DNA from: Clostridiales bacterium | GTDB taxonomy: Bacteria > Bacillota_A > Clostridia > Oscillospirales > Oscillospiraceae | Assembly (NCBI GenBank): GCA_004553625.1 | Contig: SFKX01000028.1 | Location: 1-17,010 of the forward strand | DNA length: 17,010 bases | Direction of reading: 5' to 3' | Shown: positions 6,945-14,510 of the stretch, piece after piece | How positions within the stretch are numbered: position 1 is the stretch's first letter | How the letters are laid out: every line of letters starts with the position of its first letter | Notes under the pieces: model-generated | What the model saw: the letters and a program-made list of their open reading frames with translations, nothing else | What the model was told of the DNA's origin: nothing | Database searches by the model: none | Translations under genes and position numbers: made by a program

Positions 6945-7989
6945 ACCGGGGCGCGCGCTCGCGCCGGACGTTTTGAAGCTCGCGGCCTGCGCGGGCGTCA
7001 TAGTGATACACTGCTCTGGCTACGGCCTGACTCTGTTCGAGGCAGGGAGCTTCGACTGGCTGGCCTGTGCATTTTGGGACAGCCTGGCGCGCTTTGCCGT
7101 GCCGCTGTTTTTCATGTGTACGGGCGCCCTGATGCTGGACCCGGCGCGGCGGCTGACGGGCAGGGACATTTTCCGCCGCTATTTTCTGCGCGTACTCGTC
7201 ATCCTGCTGGTCTGGGCCTGGCTCTACTATGTCTACGGCGTCGTTGGGACCTATATCTTCACGGGCTGGCTGGAGCCGGACTGGCTGCTGAATTCGGTGG
7301 TACACACGCTCTGCTTCGACCACCATATGCACCTATATTACCTCCAGATATTGCTGCTCATCTACGCGCTGCTGCCGGTGCTCCGGGCGCTTGTACGCGG
7401 GGCGACGGAGCGGGAACTGAACTGGGCGCTGATCGTCTGGGCGGCTCTGGGCATCTGCTGGCCGCTTTTGAAGCTCTGGCCGCCGATCTCCTGGATGGGC
7501 GGGATAACGCCGCAGTACCCGCTGAACATGTGCTGGGCCGCTGCGGGCTACGCGCTCCTGGGCCAGGTCATGAACACGCGGGAGCCCGGCCGCGCGGGGC
7601 GCTGGGCTGCGCTCTTCGTCCTGGGCTTTGCGGTGACATTCGGCGGGACGGTGCTCCTGTCGCTGGCGGAGGGGGAGCTGTTCCTGGGCTTCATGGAGGG
7701 CATGTCACCAGGCCCGGCGCTCATGGCCTGCGGCCTCTTCGGCGCGGCGCGCAGCAGGTTCGCGGGCAGGGAGAGCTCGCCCGGGACGGCGCGGCTCGTC
7801 AAGGCCAGCTTCTGCGTCTATCTCGCGCACCACGCCTTCGTCATGGCCTTCCGGCAGCTGGGCTTCGACCTAACGGTCATGCCTGCCCTCATCGCCGTCC
7901 CAGTCGAGGGCGCGGCGGTGTTCGCGCTCAGCCTGGCGGCCTGGTGGCTGCTGTCGAAAATACCCTTCGTCAACCGACATCTGATATGA
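6934..7989 (+). CDS. acyltransferase 3 family membrane protein
   Basis: A 351-residue polytopic membrane protein of the Acyltransferase_3 family. The N-terminal helix contains VIVIHCSGYG with the conserved membrane-embedded His (about residue 27), followed by RFAVPLFFMCTGALML, the typical second helix, and the loop segment FRRYFLRVLVILLVWAWLYY. The C-terminal part VYLAHHAFVMAFRQLG is also characteristic. Such enzymes O-acetylate or otherwise acylate surface sugars using acyl-CoA from the cytoplasm. The ATG lies inside the end of the upstream O-antigen ligase-like gene (11-nt overlap), so translation is probably coupled and both likely act on the same surface glycan. Its stop overlaps an in-frame ATG of the next gene's frame. 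Confidence 0.87.
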   Translation: MPDRPGRALAPDVLKLAACAGVIVIHCSGYGLTLFEAGSFDWLACAFWDSLARFAVPLFFMCTGALMLDPARRLTGRDIFRRYFLRVLVILLVWAWLYYVYGVVGTYIFTGWLEPDWLLNSVVHTLCFDHHMHLYYLQILLLIYALLPVLRALVRGATERELNWALIVWAALGICWPLLKLWPPISWMGGITPQYPLNMCWAAAGYALLGQVMNTREPGRAGRWAALFVLGFAVTFGGTVLLSLAEGELFLGFMEGMSPGPALMACGLFGAARSRFAGRESSPGTARLVKASFCVYLAHHAFVMAFRQLGFDLTVMPALIAVPVEGAAVFALSLAAWWLLSKIPFVNRHLI

Positions 7990-8003
7990 TAGGGAGCTTT
8001 GAT

Positions 8004-8624
8004 ATGGAAAAATATGCAGAAATGAGTCTCAATGATTTCAGCGCGGCCCTTGCCTCGAAGGAGGCCGTACCCGGCGGAGGCGGCGCGGCCGCGGTGGCGG
8101 GAGCCCTGGCGGCGGCGCTGGGCGGGATGGTCTGCAACCTCTCGGCGGGGAAGAAGAGCTGCGCAGAGCACGCGGAGTTCATCGCAAAGGCGCTGGAGGA
8201 GCTGGAACTCACGCGCAAGTATATGCTCCGCCTGGCGGACGAGGACGTCAAGGCCTTTGCCCCGCTGAAGAAGTACCTCTCCCTGCCGAAGGACGACCCG
8301 GAGCGCGCGGCGCACATGGACTCGGCCCTGCGCGTGGCCTGCTTCATCCCGACGGAGATACTCTACACGGCGGCCCGGACGGCGGAGCTGCTGTCGGAGC
8401 TGGCGGGGAAGGGCGTCAAGGGCGCGATATCGGACGTGGGCGTGGGCCTGGAGCTCTGCCGCGCGGCGATGCGCGCCTCAAGGCTGAACATCCTCATAAA
8501 CGCGGCGGGTATGGCGGACGAGGTCTTTGCCATGACGCTGCGGCGCGAGTGCGAGCTGGTGTTCGAGCAGTACGGTCCGGTCATAGACTCCGGCCTGGCC
8601 GCGGTGGAAGCGAGGATAGGCTGA
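8004..8624 (+). CDS. fchA: cyclodeaminase/cyclohydrolase family protein (FchA-like methenyl-THF cyclohydrolase)
   Basis: A 206-residue protein matching the C-terminal domain of formiminotransferase-cyclodeaminase (FTCD_C), which also exists alone as FchA, the methenyl-tetrahydrofolate cyclohydrolase of clostridia. It shows the signature PGGGGAAAVAGALAAALGG (residues 21-39), ADEDVKAFAPLKKYLSLP and a helical C-terminus ending in EARIG. The same frame stays open far upstream, but that part is a shadow of the acyltransferase gene. An ATG at 7986 is in frame; the ATG at 8004 is preferred because GGGAG sits 7 nt before it and it gives the usual length. The stop overlaps the folD start by 1 nt (TGATG). 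Strict cyclodeaminase activity is less likely, because no formiminotransferase domain is nearby and FolD is the direct neighbour. Confidence 0.85.
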   Translation: MEKYAEMSLNDFSAALASKEAVPGGGGAAAVAGALAAALGGMVCNLSAGKKSCAEHAEFIAKALEELELTRKYMLRLADEDVKAFAPLKKYLSLPKDDPERAAHMDSALRVACFIPTEILYTAARTAELLSELAGKGVKGAISDVGVGLELCRAAMRASRLNILINAAGMADEVFAMTLRRECELVFEQYGPVIDSGLAAVEARIG

Positions 8625-9475
8625 TGGCGCTGGTACTGAACGGCGCGCCGGCGGCGGAAGCACTGACGGCGGGCCTTGCGCCGAGGGTGAGGGCGCTGAG
8701 GGAGCACGGCGTCACGCCGACGCTGGTCATACTCCGCGTGGGCGCGCAGGAGGAGAGCCGCGCGTATGAGCGCGCGGCGAAGCGCGCATGCACGGCGGCG
8801 GGGGTGGAGTCCTTCACGGTCGAGCTGCCGGAGAGCGCGCAGATGGACGCCGTGCTCCACGCCGTGCGCAGCATAAACGCCGAGCCGGGCGTCCACGGTG
8901 CGCTGCTGCTCCGGCCGATGCCCTTTGCCCGGACGGAGCGCGCCGCCTGCCGCGCCCTCGCGCCGGAAAAGGACGTGGACGGGGTAACGCCCGCCTCGCT
9001 GGCCGCGGTGTTCGCGGGGGAGGCGGGGGCCTTTGCGCCCTGCACGGCGCGGGCGGTGCTGGAGCTGCTGGACTATTACGGCATAGACCCCGCCGGAAAG
9101 CGCGTGGCCGTCGTGGGCCGGAGCCTCGTTGTGGGCCGGCCGCTGGCGATGCTGCTGACGGCGCGGGACGCCACCGTGACGCTCTGCCACTCGAGGACGC
9201 GGGACCTGCCCGGCGTCTGCCGAGGCGCGGATATCGTCGTCGCCGCCGCCGGACACGCGGGGCTTCTGGGCGCGGACTGCTTCGCCCCGGGCCAGACGGT
9301 CATCGACGTCGGCACCAACGCGACGCCCGAGGGCCTGCGGGGCGACGTGGATTTCGCCGCAGCCCAGGGAGTTGCCGCAGCCGTCTCGCCCGTCCCGGGC
9401 GGAGTCGGCCGAGTGACAAACGCCGTCCTCGCCCTGCACACCATAGAGGCTGCCGAGCGCCTGAGCAAAAACTGA
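8624..9475 (+). CDS. folD: FolD family methylene-THF dehydrogenase, cyclohydrolase residues altered
   Basis: A 283-residue cytoplasmic enzyme of the FolD family, which oxidises 5,10-methylene-THF to methenyl-THF with NAD(P) and usually also hydrolyses it to 10-formyl-THF. Conserved parts are Tyr48 in SRAYER, APEKDVDG (113-120), VVGRSLVVGRP (163-173, dinucleotide site) and the C-terminal SPVPGGVGRVTN (255-266). The catalytic Lys expected four residues after the Tyr (human Lys56, E. coli Lys54) is Ala52, and the Gln expected in the G-x-x-x-Q motif (human Gln100) is Leu96. Both changes were confirmed codon by codon. This suggests a dehydrogenase-only enzyme whose cyclohydrolase step is supplied by the FchA protein encoded immediately upstream and probably translationally coupled. 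A local shift of Lys53 into the site cannot be excluded. Confidence 0.93.
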   Translation: MALVLNGAPAAEALTAGLAPRVRALREHGVTPTLVILRVGAQEESRAYERAAKRACTAAGVESFTVELPESAQMDAVLHAVRSINAEPGVHGALLLRPMPFARTERAACRALAPEKDVDGVTPASLAAVFAGEAGAFAPCTARAVLELLDYYGIDPAGKRVAVVGRSLVVGRPLAMLLTARDATVTLCHSRTRDLPGVCRGADIVVAAAGHAGLLGADCFAPGQTVIDVGTNATPEGLRGDVDFAAAQGVAAAVSPVPGGVGRVTNAVLALHTIEAAERLSKN

Positions 9476-9487
9476 AAAGAGCGGATT

Positions 9488-9518
9488 GGCCCGGCTCTAC
9501 GCCGGGCCGTGTTTTTTT
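9488..9518 (+). terminator. intrinsic terminator after folD
   Basis: A perfect 8-bp stem GGCCCGGC (9488-9495) / GCCGGGCC (9501-9508) around the loop TCTAC, followed by GTG and seven T (9512-9518). It closes the operon that starts at 5661. Confidence 0.93.
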
Positions 9519-9538
9519 CAAAAGCGAATCGTTTTTTG

Positions 9539-9567
9539 TTGCAATTCCATAGAGGCCATGTTATATT
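9539..9567 (+). promoter_or_regulatory. promoter of the molybdenum operon
   Basis: TTGCAA (9539-9544), a 17-nt spacer and TATATT (9562-9567). Transcription should start near 9574, leaving a leader of about 30 nt that contains the strong ribosome-binding site GGAGGAGG (9591-9598). No molybdate-responsive operator or riboswitch was recognised in this short leader. Confidence 0.65.
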
Positions 9568-9604
9568 GTAGAAAATGTTGCAAGTATTTGGAGGAGGCCG
9601 AGAC

Positions 9605-10630
9605 ATGAAGCTCATCGCCACGAAGGACGCCGTAGGCAGCGTCCTCTGTCACGACATGACGCAGATAATCGTTGGTGTTACGAAGGACGCACGTTTCCGC
9701 AAGGGCCACGTCGTTACCGAGGAGGACATTCCCGTCCTGCTCTCAATGGGGAAGGAGCACCTCTACGTCTGGGAAAAGGCCGAGGGCATGGTACACGAGG
9801 ACGAGGCAGCGGAACGTCTGCGCGCTCTCTGCCAGAGCGAGAACATGCACCCTACGCCGGTAAAGGAGGGCAAGATCGAGCTCATCGCGGACTGCGACGG
9901 CCTGTTCCAAGTTGACATAACAAAACTAAATGCCCTTAACGAGCAGGACGAGCTGATGATCGCCACGCGCCATTCCAACACGGCGGTGAAGAGGGGAGCG
10001 AAGCTGGCGGGTATGCGAATAATCCCGCTGGTGATAGAGGACGCAAAGCTCCGCGAGGCGGAGAAATTGGCGGGTGCGGAGCCGATTCTGGCCCTGAGAC
10101 CCTATAAACTCAGGACCTGCGGCCTGGTGACGACGGGCGGAGAGGTGGCCCAGGGGCTGATTGAGGACACATTCACCCCGGTCATCATAGAAAAGCTCAA
10201 GAGCTACGGCATAGAGGTGACGGAGCACGCCCTGCCGGGGGACGACAGGGCCGCCATAACGAAAGCCGTGCTTGACTTCAAGGCCAAAGGGGTTGACATG
10301 GTATTATGCACCGGCGGCATGAGCGTGGACCCGGATGACAGGACGCCGGGCGCAATCAAGGACACTGGCGCGAGGATTGTGGCCTACGGCGCTCCGGTGC
10401 TGCCGGGGGCGATGTTCCTGCTGGGCTATTTTGAGGACGGCACGCCGGTCATGGGCCTGCCCGGCTGCGTGATGTACGCGAAGGCCACGGTGTTCGACCT
10501 CATCCTCCCGCGCGTTGCGGCGGGCGTGGAGGTCACGCGCGCCGAGATAAAGGCCCTGGGCAACGGCGGACTCTGCCTCGGCTGCGGGGACTGCCGCTAT
10601 CCCGTCTGCCCCTTCGGCAAGGGCTTTTGA
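9605..10630 (+). CDS. molybdopterin-binding protein with MoCF (MoaB/Mog/MoeA-like) domain and C-terminal Cys cluster
   Basis: A 341-residue cytoplasmic protein. The C-terminal half is a MoCF domain: GLVTTGGEVAQGLIEDTF, the MPT-binding loop LCTGGMSVDPDDRTP and the later GLPGCVMYAKATVFD. Such domains bind molybdopterin and take part in adenylylation or metal insertion during cofactor assembly. The N-terminal part (to about residue 160) is not a full MoeA arm and I do not assign it. The last 20 residues carry Cys324, Cys327, Cys330 and Cys335 in CLGCGDCRYPVCPFG, a possible metal or Fe-S site. The frame has an earlier ATG at 9575, but GGAGGAGG just before 9605 sets the start. It heads the mop-modABC operon, so a role in molybdenum or tungsten cofactor handling is likely; the exact step is unknown. 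Confidence 0.83.
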   Translation: MKLIATKDAVGSVLCHDMTQIIVGVTKDARFRKGHVVTEEDIPVLLSMGKEHLYVWEKAEGMVHEDEAAERLRALCQSENMHPTPVKEGKIELIADCDGLFQVDITKLNALNEQDELMIATRHSNTAVKRGAKLAGMRIIPLVIEDAKLREAEKLAGAEPILALRPYKLRTCGLVTTGGEVAQGLIEDTFTPVIIEKLKSYGIEVTEHALPGDDRAAITKAVLDFKAKGVDMVLCTGGMSVDPDDRTPGAIKDTGARIVAYGAPVLPGAMFLLGYFEDGTPVMGLPGCVMYAKATVFDLILPRVAAGVEVTRAEIKALGNGGLCLGCGDCRYPVCPFGKGF

Positions 10631-10647
10631 GGAAAGGGGGGAATATC

Positions 10648-10857
10648 ATGCGTCTGAGCGCGAGAAACCAGCTGCGCGGCACGGTCGTCGGAATAGACGA
10701 GGGCGCCGTCAACGGCATTGTGAAGATCGACATAGGCGGCGGCAACGTCGTCACGGCCACGATATCCATGGCCTCGATACGCGAACTCGGTCTCGAGGTC
10801 GGCAAGCCTGCCATAGCGGTGATCAAGGCCACGTCCGTTATGGTCGCCGTGGACTAA
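10648..10857 (+). CDS. Mop-type TOBE domain molybdate-binding protein (molbindin)
   Basis: A 69-residue protein made of one TOBE/Mop domain: MRLSARNQLRGTVVGI at the start, VNGIVKIDIGGG in the middle and the typical end GKPAIAVIKATSVMV. Free-standing molbindins form hexamers that store molybdate or tungstate in the cytoplasm. The ATG is preceded by AAAGGGGGG about 7 nt upstream; the open frame continues a few codons further up (10627) but without a better site. It lies 17 nt after the MoCF-domain gene and 19 nt before modA and ends in tandem stops (TAATAA), fitting one Mo operon. Confidence 0.93.
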   Translation: MRLSARNQLRGTVVGIDEGAVNGIVKIDIGGGNVVTATISMASIRELGLEVGKPAIAVIKATSVMVAVD

Positions 10858-10876
10858 TAAAAAAGGAGAAATTGAA

Positions 10877-11755
10877 ATGAAAAGAGCATTGGCCCTGCTG
10901 CTGGCCCTTTGCCTGGTCTTTGCCCTTGCGGCATGCGGCCAGGAGAACACGCCGGCCACCGATCCCCCCGCCGGGACCGAGACCCCGGAGGAGACCCCGG
11001 GCGACGACTCCGAACCCACGCCGGTGGAGGTCGTGGTATTTGCCGCCGCCTCCATGGAGGCGACGCTGACCGAGATAGCCGAGCTTTATAAGGAGGTCGC
11101 GCCCTGGGTCACGCTGACCTTCACCTTTGACTCCTCGGGTACGCTCAAGACCCAGATAGAGGAGGGCGCGGTCTGCGACCTCTTCATCTCCGCGGCGCAG
11201 AAGCAGATGAACCAGCTCGACGCCGCCGACACGACCGGCACCAACACGGACGGGCTCGACTACGTCGTGTCCGAGAGCCGGATAGACCTCGTGGAGAACA
11301 AGGTCGTCCTCGCCGTGCCGGACGACAACCCGGCGGGCATAGAGAGCTTCACGGACCTTGCCACGGACAAGCTGAGCCTGCTCTGCCTCGGCAACGACGA
11401 CGTGCCTGTGGGCGCGTACTCGCTGCAGATACTCGAGTACCTGGGCATAGACATAGCAGCCCTGGAGGCGGATGGCAAGGTGACCTACGCCTCGAACGTC
11501 TCCGAGGTGGCGACGCAGGTGAAGGAGGGCGCGGTGGACTGCGGCGTCATCTACGCGACGGACGCCTTCACCTATGAGCTGAACGTTGTGGACCAGGCCG
11601 CGCCGGAGATGTGCGACCAGGTCATCTACCCCGCCGCCGTCATGAAGAGCGGCACGGCCGAGGCCGCGGAGGCCGCGCAGGCCTTCCTGGACTTCATCCA
11701 CACGGACGCGGGAGCCGTTGCCGTCCTGGAGGGCGTGGGCTTCACGGTCCTTTAA
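10877..11755 (+). CDS. modA: molybdate ABC transporter substrate-binding lipoprotein ModA
   Basis: A 292-residue exported lipoprotein. Residues 1-20 are a signal peptide ending in the lipobox LAAC, so Cys20 should be lipid-anchored to the outer face of the membrane. Residues 21-52 form a Pro/Thr/Glu-rich linker. The binding domain has the ModA hallmarks VVVFAAASMEATL, FDSSGTLKTQIEEG and CDLFISAAQKQMNQL, and later CGVIYATDAF. These residues line the molybdate or tungstate pocket in known ModA proteins; selectivity between the two cannot be decided here. The start has GGAG 9 nt upstream. modB and modC follow, separated from modA by an 85-nt gap with a hairpin. Confidence 0.95.
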   Translation: MKRALALLLALCLVFALAACGQENTPATDPPAGTETPEETPGDDSEPTPVEVVVFAAASMEATLTEIAELYKEVAPWVTLTFTFDSSGTLKTQIEEGAVCDLFISAAQKQMNQLDAADTTGTNTDGLDYVVSESRIDLVENKVVLAVPDDNPAGIESFTDLATDKLSLLCLGNDDVPVGAYSLQILEYLGIDIAALEADGKVTYASNVSEVATQVKEGAVDCGVIYATDAFTYELNVVDQAAPEMCDQVIYPAAVMKSGTAEAAEAAQAFLDFIHTDAGAVAVLEGVGFTVL

Positions 11756-11774
11756 AGAGCCAACTTTCCACCTC

Positions 11775-11813
11775 AGCCGGCGCGGTCGGGGACGCAGACC
11801 CGGCTGCGCCGGC
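11775..11813 (+). promoter_or_regulatory. intercistronic hairpin between modA and modB
   Basis: GCCGGCGC (11776-11783) pairs perfectly with GCGCCGGC (11806-11813). A competing 6-bp pairing joins AGCCGG (11775-11780) with CCGGCT (11800-11805). No T-run follows, so it is not a classical terminator. It may protect the modA message from 3' decay or attenuate modBC, as is common after genes for binding proteins. Confidence 0.6.
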
Positions 11814-11840
11814 ATCTTGTTAGCCGAGGGGTGATCCTGT

Positions 11841-12539
11841 TTGGATTGGTATCCGCTCTGGAACTCGCTGCGGATAGCGGCGCTTTCCACCGTTATAATT
11901 TTTTTCCTGGGCATACTGGCGGCCTACTACGTCGCCAAGCTGCCGCGGCTTGTGAAAGGCGTGCTGGACGTGGTGCTGACTCTGCCTCTGGTGCTTCCGC
12001 CGACGGTCGTGGGATATTTTCTGCTGCGGCTGCTGGGGCCGAAGAGGACTATTGGGCTGTGGTTCCTAGAGACCTTCGGCGTCCGTCTGACCATGGTGTG
12101 GTACGCGGCGGTGTTCGCCTCGGCTGTCGTGGCCTTCCCGCTGATGTACAGGACGGCGCGCGGAGCCTTTGAGTCCTTCGACAGGGACCTGGCCTATGCG
12201 GGCCAGACCCTGGGCCGCTCAAACAGCTGGATATTCTGGCGGGTGCGAATGCCTTGCTGCAAACAGGGCATCATCGCCGGGACGGTGCTGGCCTTCGCCC
12301 GCGCGCTGGGCGAGTACGGCGCCACCTCGATGATAGCGGGCTACACGCCGGGCAGGACCGCGACGATCTCGACCACGGTCTACCAGCTCTGGCGCACGGG
12401 CGACGACGCGGGCGCGATGCGCTGGGTGCTGGTGAACCTGGCGATCTCGGCCGTGGTGCTCCTGGCGGTGAACATGCTGGAGAAAAAGAACAAGAGCCCG
12501 CGCCGGAAGGCGGAGCCCGTGTCCGAGGGGGTGGATTGA
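11841..12539 (+). CDS. modB: molybdate ABC transporter permease ModB
   Basis: A 232-residue inner membrane protein with about five transmembrane helices, the core size of ModB. Helix 1 spans roughly residues 8-28. The cytoplasmic EAA loop reads ARALGEYGATSMIAGYTPG, a close match to the ModB form (GEFGAT...AGN.PG) that contacts the ModC ATPase. The start is TTG, chosen because GAGGGGTG lies about 7 nt upstream and no ATG is available before the first helix. The stop shares one base with the modC ATG (TGATG), so translation is coupled. Residues after about 213 (KKNKSPRRKAEP) are a short basic cytoplasmic tail. Confidence 0.94.
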   Translation: MDWYPLWNSLRIAALSTVIIFFLGILAAYYVAKLPRLVKGVLDVVLTLPLVLPPTVVGYFLLRLLGPKRTIGLWFLETFGVRLTMVWYAAVFASAVVAFPLMYRTARGAFESFDRDLAYAGQTLGRSNSWIFWRVRMPCCKQGIIAGTVLAFARALGEYGATSMIAGYTPGRTATISTTVYQLWRTGDDAGAMRWVLVNLAISAVVLLAVNMLEKKNKSPRRKAEPVSEGVD

Positions 12540-13594
12540 TGTCGCTGGTGGTTGACATAAAAAAGGACTTCGGCCGTTTCCGCCTGGACGTGGAGTTCGA
12601 GGCGGGCAGCGGCGAGGTGACGGGCTTGCTGGGAGCATCGGGCTGCGGCAAGAGCGTGACGCTCAAGTGTGTGGCGGGCATAGAAAAGCCCGACGAGGGC
12701 CGAATAGTCCTCGACGGGCGGGTGCTTTTCGATTCCGAGAGGCGGATAGACCTGACGCCGCAGCGGCGGCGGGTGGGCTATCTGTTCCAGAACTACGCGC
12801 TTTTTCCGAACATGACACTGGCGCAGAACATCGCCGTAGGCGTGCGCGACAGGGCAAAGCGGCGCGAGACGGTGGAGCGGCTGGTGAAGTCGTTTTACCT
12901 CGAGGGTTGCGAGGGGAAATATCCTCGCCAGCTCTCGGGCGGGCAGCAGCAGAGGGCGGCGCTTGCGCGTATCCTGGCGAGCGAGCCGGAGGTGCTGATG
13001 TTGGACGAGCCCTTTTCCGCGCTGGACAGCTATCTAAAGTGGCAGGTGGAGCTGGAGCTGGCGGAGCTGCTGGAGCGCTTTCCCGGCCCGGTGCTATTTG
13101 TGACGCACGACCGGGACGAGGTGCGGCGGCTCTGCGGCCGGGTCTGCGTGCTGGACAACGGGAGGTCGCAGGCGGCGCAGAGCGTGGGAGAGCTGTTCGA
13201 CTCGCCGCGGACGCTCTCGGCCTGCCTGCTTTCCGGCTGCAAGAACATCACGCGGGCGCGCCGCGTATCCGAAAAGCGCATAGTCGCGCTGGACTGGGGC
13301 GTGGAGCTGGAGGTGGAGCAGGAGCTGCCGGAGGGCCTGGAGTACGCCGGGATACGCGCGCACTTTGTGGAACCCGTGGAAGGCCCCGGTCCAAACCGGC
13401 TGCTTTGCCGCGTGGAGCGGGTGGTGACGGAGGCATTCTCAACGGTGGTGATGCTTGCCACACCCGGTGGGTCGGAGGGCTATTCCCGGCTGAGGATGGA
13501 GCTGCCGCAGGAGCGCTGGGCAGCCCTTGCGGGGCGGCGCGAGCTGTATCTGGAACTGGCGCCTGAGCGCATCCTCCCACTGCGCCGGAGCTAA
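12539..13594 (+). CDS. modC: molybdate ABC transporter ATP-binding protein ModC
   Basis: A 351-residue ABC ATPase that powers molybdate import with ModA and ModB. Motifs are complete: Walker A GASGCGKS (32-39), Q-loop Gln84, signature LSGGQQQR (132-139), Walker B VLMLDE (152-157) and switch His190. The last 120 residues are the TOBE-like C-terminal domain that in other ModC proteins can bind molybdate and inhibit transport. The length fits ModC (about 350 aa). An open frame continues upstream inside modB but is a shadow. The stop overlaps the stop of the convergent nucleotidyltransferase gene within CTAA (13591-13594), and no terminator is seen there. Confidence 0.94.
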   Translation: MSLVVDIKKDFGRFRLDVEFEAGSGEVTGLLGASGCGKSVTLKCVAGIEKPDEGRIVLDGRVLFDSERRIDLTPQRRRVGYLFQNYALFPNMTLAQNIAVGVRDRAKRRETVERLVKSFYLEGCEGKYPRQLSGGQQQRAALARILASEPEVLMLDEPFSALDSYLKWQVELELAELLERFPGPVLFVTHDRDEVRRLCGRVCVLDNGRSQAAQSVGELFDSPRTLSACLLSGCKNITRARRVSEKRIVALDWGVELEVEQELPEGLEYAGIRAHFVEPVEGPGPNRLLCRVERVVTEAFSTVVMLATPGGSEGYSRLRMELPQERWAALAGRRELYLELAPERILPLRRS

Positions 13595-14472
13595 GGCGCG
13601 CCTGGGACGTTTTCCCAGACTCGGAGGAGTTGCCGCTTGGAGGCGAGCTCGTCCCGCTCGGGGTAGGCGAAGCCCAGGCGCTCCGCCACCGCGAGCGCCG
13701 CCCTGCGAAAAAGATGGCAGGCAGCGTCTATGGAAGCCCGGAGATGAGCGTAGTCCCCGTCCGAATATGTCGAGAGAAATTCTGCATAAAAGTCGTGTGG
13801 GAGGTATTTTTTCAGGTATTTGTTCAGCTTGCCGCAGGAGACGGAAAAGTCCGAGCATGTGCCGACATACCAGCACAGCATGAGCTCAAGCATGTCCCTG
13901 ACCGGGCCGTTGTAGGTGGCCATGGCGAAGGGCAGTTCGTCTCTTGCCGCGCCCTTCGCAACGTCACACAGGCACCAGAAAAACTCGTTGCAGCAGCCCC
14001 GGAATCTCTTTTCCGAGGGCTTTTTTATGTGGAAATCCTCGTCCGAAGGCGGGGGCAGGCTGGGCAGGCAGCCCGTCTTGTCCAGGAGTGGGACAAAGAG
14101 TCTGTTGCGGTTCACGCCGCTCTCCATGGTGCGCAGGGTCTCGACTCCTATGTCGATGCGATTGCCGTCGTCGAAGAGCAGCAGCCAGGAATAGCTCTCG
14201 TCATATTTGGAGCGTATGCCGAAGCGTTCTCCGTAGCCGAAGTCGGAGTCCTGCTCCTGCATCAGCGCCACCCGGCCGAAGGCGTTCATCCAGCTCGTGT
14301 CCCGGATGAAGCTGCCCGTCTCCGTGACGACGTACATGACGTCAAAGTCTCTGTAGATATCCTTCGGCGCGTTTGGGTTGGCCCTTGAGCCTTTGAGGTA
14401 TGCCGCGAGGACCCTCGTATCGGTCCGAGCGGTGCTGATGATGAGGTCCAACATTTCATTTTCGCCGCGCAA
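13591..14472 (-). CDS. aminoglycoside 6-adenylyltransferase-like nucleotidyltransferase (ANT(6)/AadE/AadK family)
   Basis: A 293-residue protein close in length to ANT(6)-Ia (about 300 aa) and AadK. The nucleotidyltransferase motif is GSRANPNAPKDIYRDFDV (residues 28-45), with the metal-binding pair Asp42 and Asp44, and a third acidic residue in RIDIGVE (Asp107). YLPHDFYAEFLSTY and the helical C-terminal domain also follow the family. These enzymes adenylylate streptomycin at position 6, but many chromosomal homologs have no proven resistance role. The start is TTG at 14472, supported by GGGGAGG about 8 nt upstream; the first ATG (14454) is too far from it. It is transcribed alone, convergent with modC. 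GC content resembles that of the neighbours, so there is no sign of recent transfer. Confidence 0.88.
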   Translation of the reverse strand: MRGENEMLDLIISTARTDTRVLAAYLKGSRANPNAPKDIYRDFDVMYVVTETGSFIRDTSWMNAFGRVALMQEQDSDFGYGERFGIRSKYDESYSWLLLFDDGNRIDIGVETLRTMESGVNRNRLFVPLLDKTGCLPSLPPPSDEDFHIKKPSEKRFRGCCNEFFWCLCDVAKGAARDELPFAMATYNGPVRDMLELMLCWYVGTCSDFSVSCGKLNKYLKKYLPHDFYAEFLSTYSDGDYAHLRASIDAACHLFRRAALAVAERLGFAYPERDELASKRQLLRVWENVPGAP

Positions 14473-14510
14473 AGTTGTTACCTCCCCGTTACCTGGATGT
14501 TCACGGCATA

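Noticed and set aside
7074..8003. Extension of the FchA frame far upstream, suggesting a 516-residue fusion
   Set aside because: The extra part overlaps the acyltransferase gene in another frame and is Gly/Ala/Arg-rich without motifs. A ribosome-binding site sits just before 8004.
8363..9439. Minus-strand frame of 358 codons opposite folD
   Set aside because: Shadow frame; FolD motifs on the plus strand are decisive.
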